Source: Saprospiraceae bacterium (GTDB lineage: Bacteria; Bacteroidota; Bacteroidia; Chitinophagales; Saprospiraceae). Taken from it: 64,000 nt of DNA. Location: positions 124,001 through 188,000 of the forward strand of contig JADJYQ010000005.1 in NCBI GenBank assembly GCA_016719615.1, in the 5' to 3' direction. Made by a program: the position numbers and the translations under genes. This document shows, piece after piece, positions 63,561-64,000 of this stretch (position 1 is its first letter; each line of letters opens with the position of its first letter). The notes beneath the pieces were generated by a model that saw nothing but the letters and a program-made list of their open reading frames with translations, was not told where the DNA came from and searched no databases.

Positions 63561-64000
63561 ATGAAAAATCGGATTTTAATTTTAATCATTTCATTTTTTA
63601 TTCAAAGCCTTTCTGCTCAGCAAAAAGGCGTTTCCCCCATATCAACTAGCAACCAACAACAATCAACCCATAAGACCTTCGCATTAGTCGTCGGCATTTC
63701 CGATTATCAGGATGCAGCGATTCCGGATTTGAGATTTGCAGAACGGGATGCAAAAGCATTTGTGGAATTATTGAAATCATCGGGTTTGGGTAAGCTCGAT
63801 GATGATCATCTCAAAGTATTATTGGGAAAAGAAGCAACCAATGCGCAATTTGCAGCCGCATTGGATTGGTTGATGGATGAAGCTAAAGAAGGTGATCAGG
63901 TGATTATTTATTTTTCAGGACACGGTGATGTGGAATCTAAAACCAGAAGCCAGCAAGGATTTTTGTTGACCTGGGATTCTCCATCAAGGACATATATCGC
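63561..64000 (+). CDS. caspase-TPR protein 6 of the array (partial, runs off window)
   Basis: 146 codons visible from ATG 63561. Signal peptide MKNRILILIISFFIQSLSAQ, a Gln/Ser/Thr-rich linker (ISTSNQQQSTHKTF), then ALVVGISDYQDAAIPDLRFAERDAKAF and IIYFSGHGDVESK with the catalytic His. More divergent than the others (ESKTRSQQGFLLTWDSPSRTY). The catalytic Cys and TPRs lie outside. 64 bases after gene 5. Confidence 0.9.
   Translation, partial: MKNRILILIISFFIQSLSAQQKGVSPISTSNQQQSTHKTFALVVGISDYQDAAIPDLRFAERDAKAFVELLKSSGLGKLDDDHLKVLLGKEATNAQFAAALDWLMDEAKEGDQVIIYFSGHGDVESKTRSQQGFLLTWDSPSRTYI

Overview
The window looks like a chromosomal stretch of a Bacteroidota bacterium, most likely Saprospiraceae-like (the rank is inference). 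It is AT-rich. Several upstream regions carry the Bacteroidota promoter element TAnnTTTG. Cell-surface proteins end in type IX secretion sorting domains (a CHU_C/type B domain at 23.5-23.8 kb; type A domains at 8.1-8.3 kb and 27.3-27.5 kb). Housekeeping genes (rho, rpmH-rnpA, frr, serS, lysA, galK, aroA) are mixed with secreted and regulatory proteins. I saw no rRNA, tRNA, CRISPR array, integrase or transposase.

Layout. 1-1.1 kb: 5' part of an FAD-linked dehydrogenase. 1.6-5.5 kb: a DUF7948-like exported protein and a four-gene ABC/GntR/GIN operon with a clear promoter and operator. 5.8-9.6 kb: mpg glycosylase, a GH113-like hydrolase, a c-type-heme-like anchor-V protein and an acyltransferase. 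9.9-11.6 kb: an ECF sigma factor, its membrane partner and a Spy-like protein. 11.9-16.2 kb, minus strand: aroA, osmC, frr, a membrane zinc peptidase and serS. 16.5-19.0 kb: rho, rpmH, rnpA. 19.3-27.5 kb: two very large or multidomain surface proteins around a helical-repeat protein. 27.5-28.3 kb: a repeat-laden intergenic region with a 15-copy 8-bp tandem repeat. 28.3-33.4 kb: lysA, an S37-type peptidase, galK and an arsenite methyltransferase. 33.9-35.1 kb: a DEAD-box helicase. 35.7-41.5 kb: a tripartite RND efflux operon. 41.9-45.0 kb: an M48 peptidase-TPR gene and a FecR-like gene with Trp-rich repeats. 45.0-48.2 kb: a CHAT-TPR protease-like protein. 48.4-48.9 kb: a small secreted protein.

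49.4-64.0 kb is the most unusual part. Six tandem genes, nearly touching for most of their length, each encode a Sec signal peptide, a caspase-like (C14) domain with an intact His/Cys dyad and, where complete, a TPR tail. One AAA/DUF4143 ATPase gene sits inside the array and the last caspase gene runs off the window. With the neighbouring CHAT-TPR, M48-TPR and FecR-like genes, about 23 kb is devoted to secreted proteases or protease-like proteins with TPRs. The paralogs show mosaic, gene-conversion-like identity, and the linker between signal peptide and caspase domain is built from repeat DNA, including an in-frame palindrome in three of them.

Two cautions. At least five places (aroA, osmC, caspase genes 1 and 4) look like single-base losses in A/T homopolymers, and a sixth may hide the start of the DUF4143 gene. 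These restore perfect full-length genes when corrected, so sequencing error is more likely than gene decay. Several intergenic regions share dispersed palindromes (CTAAC-N4-GTTAG) and a CCCGACAT...ATGTCGGG hairpin family. Function of these is unknown.
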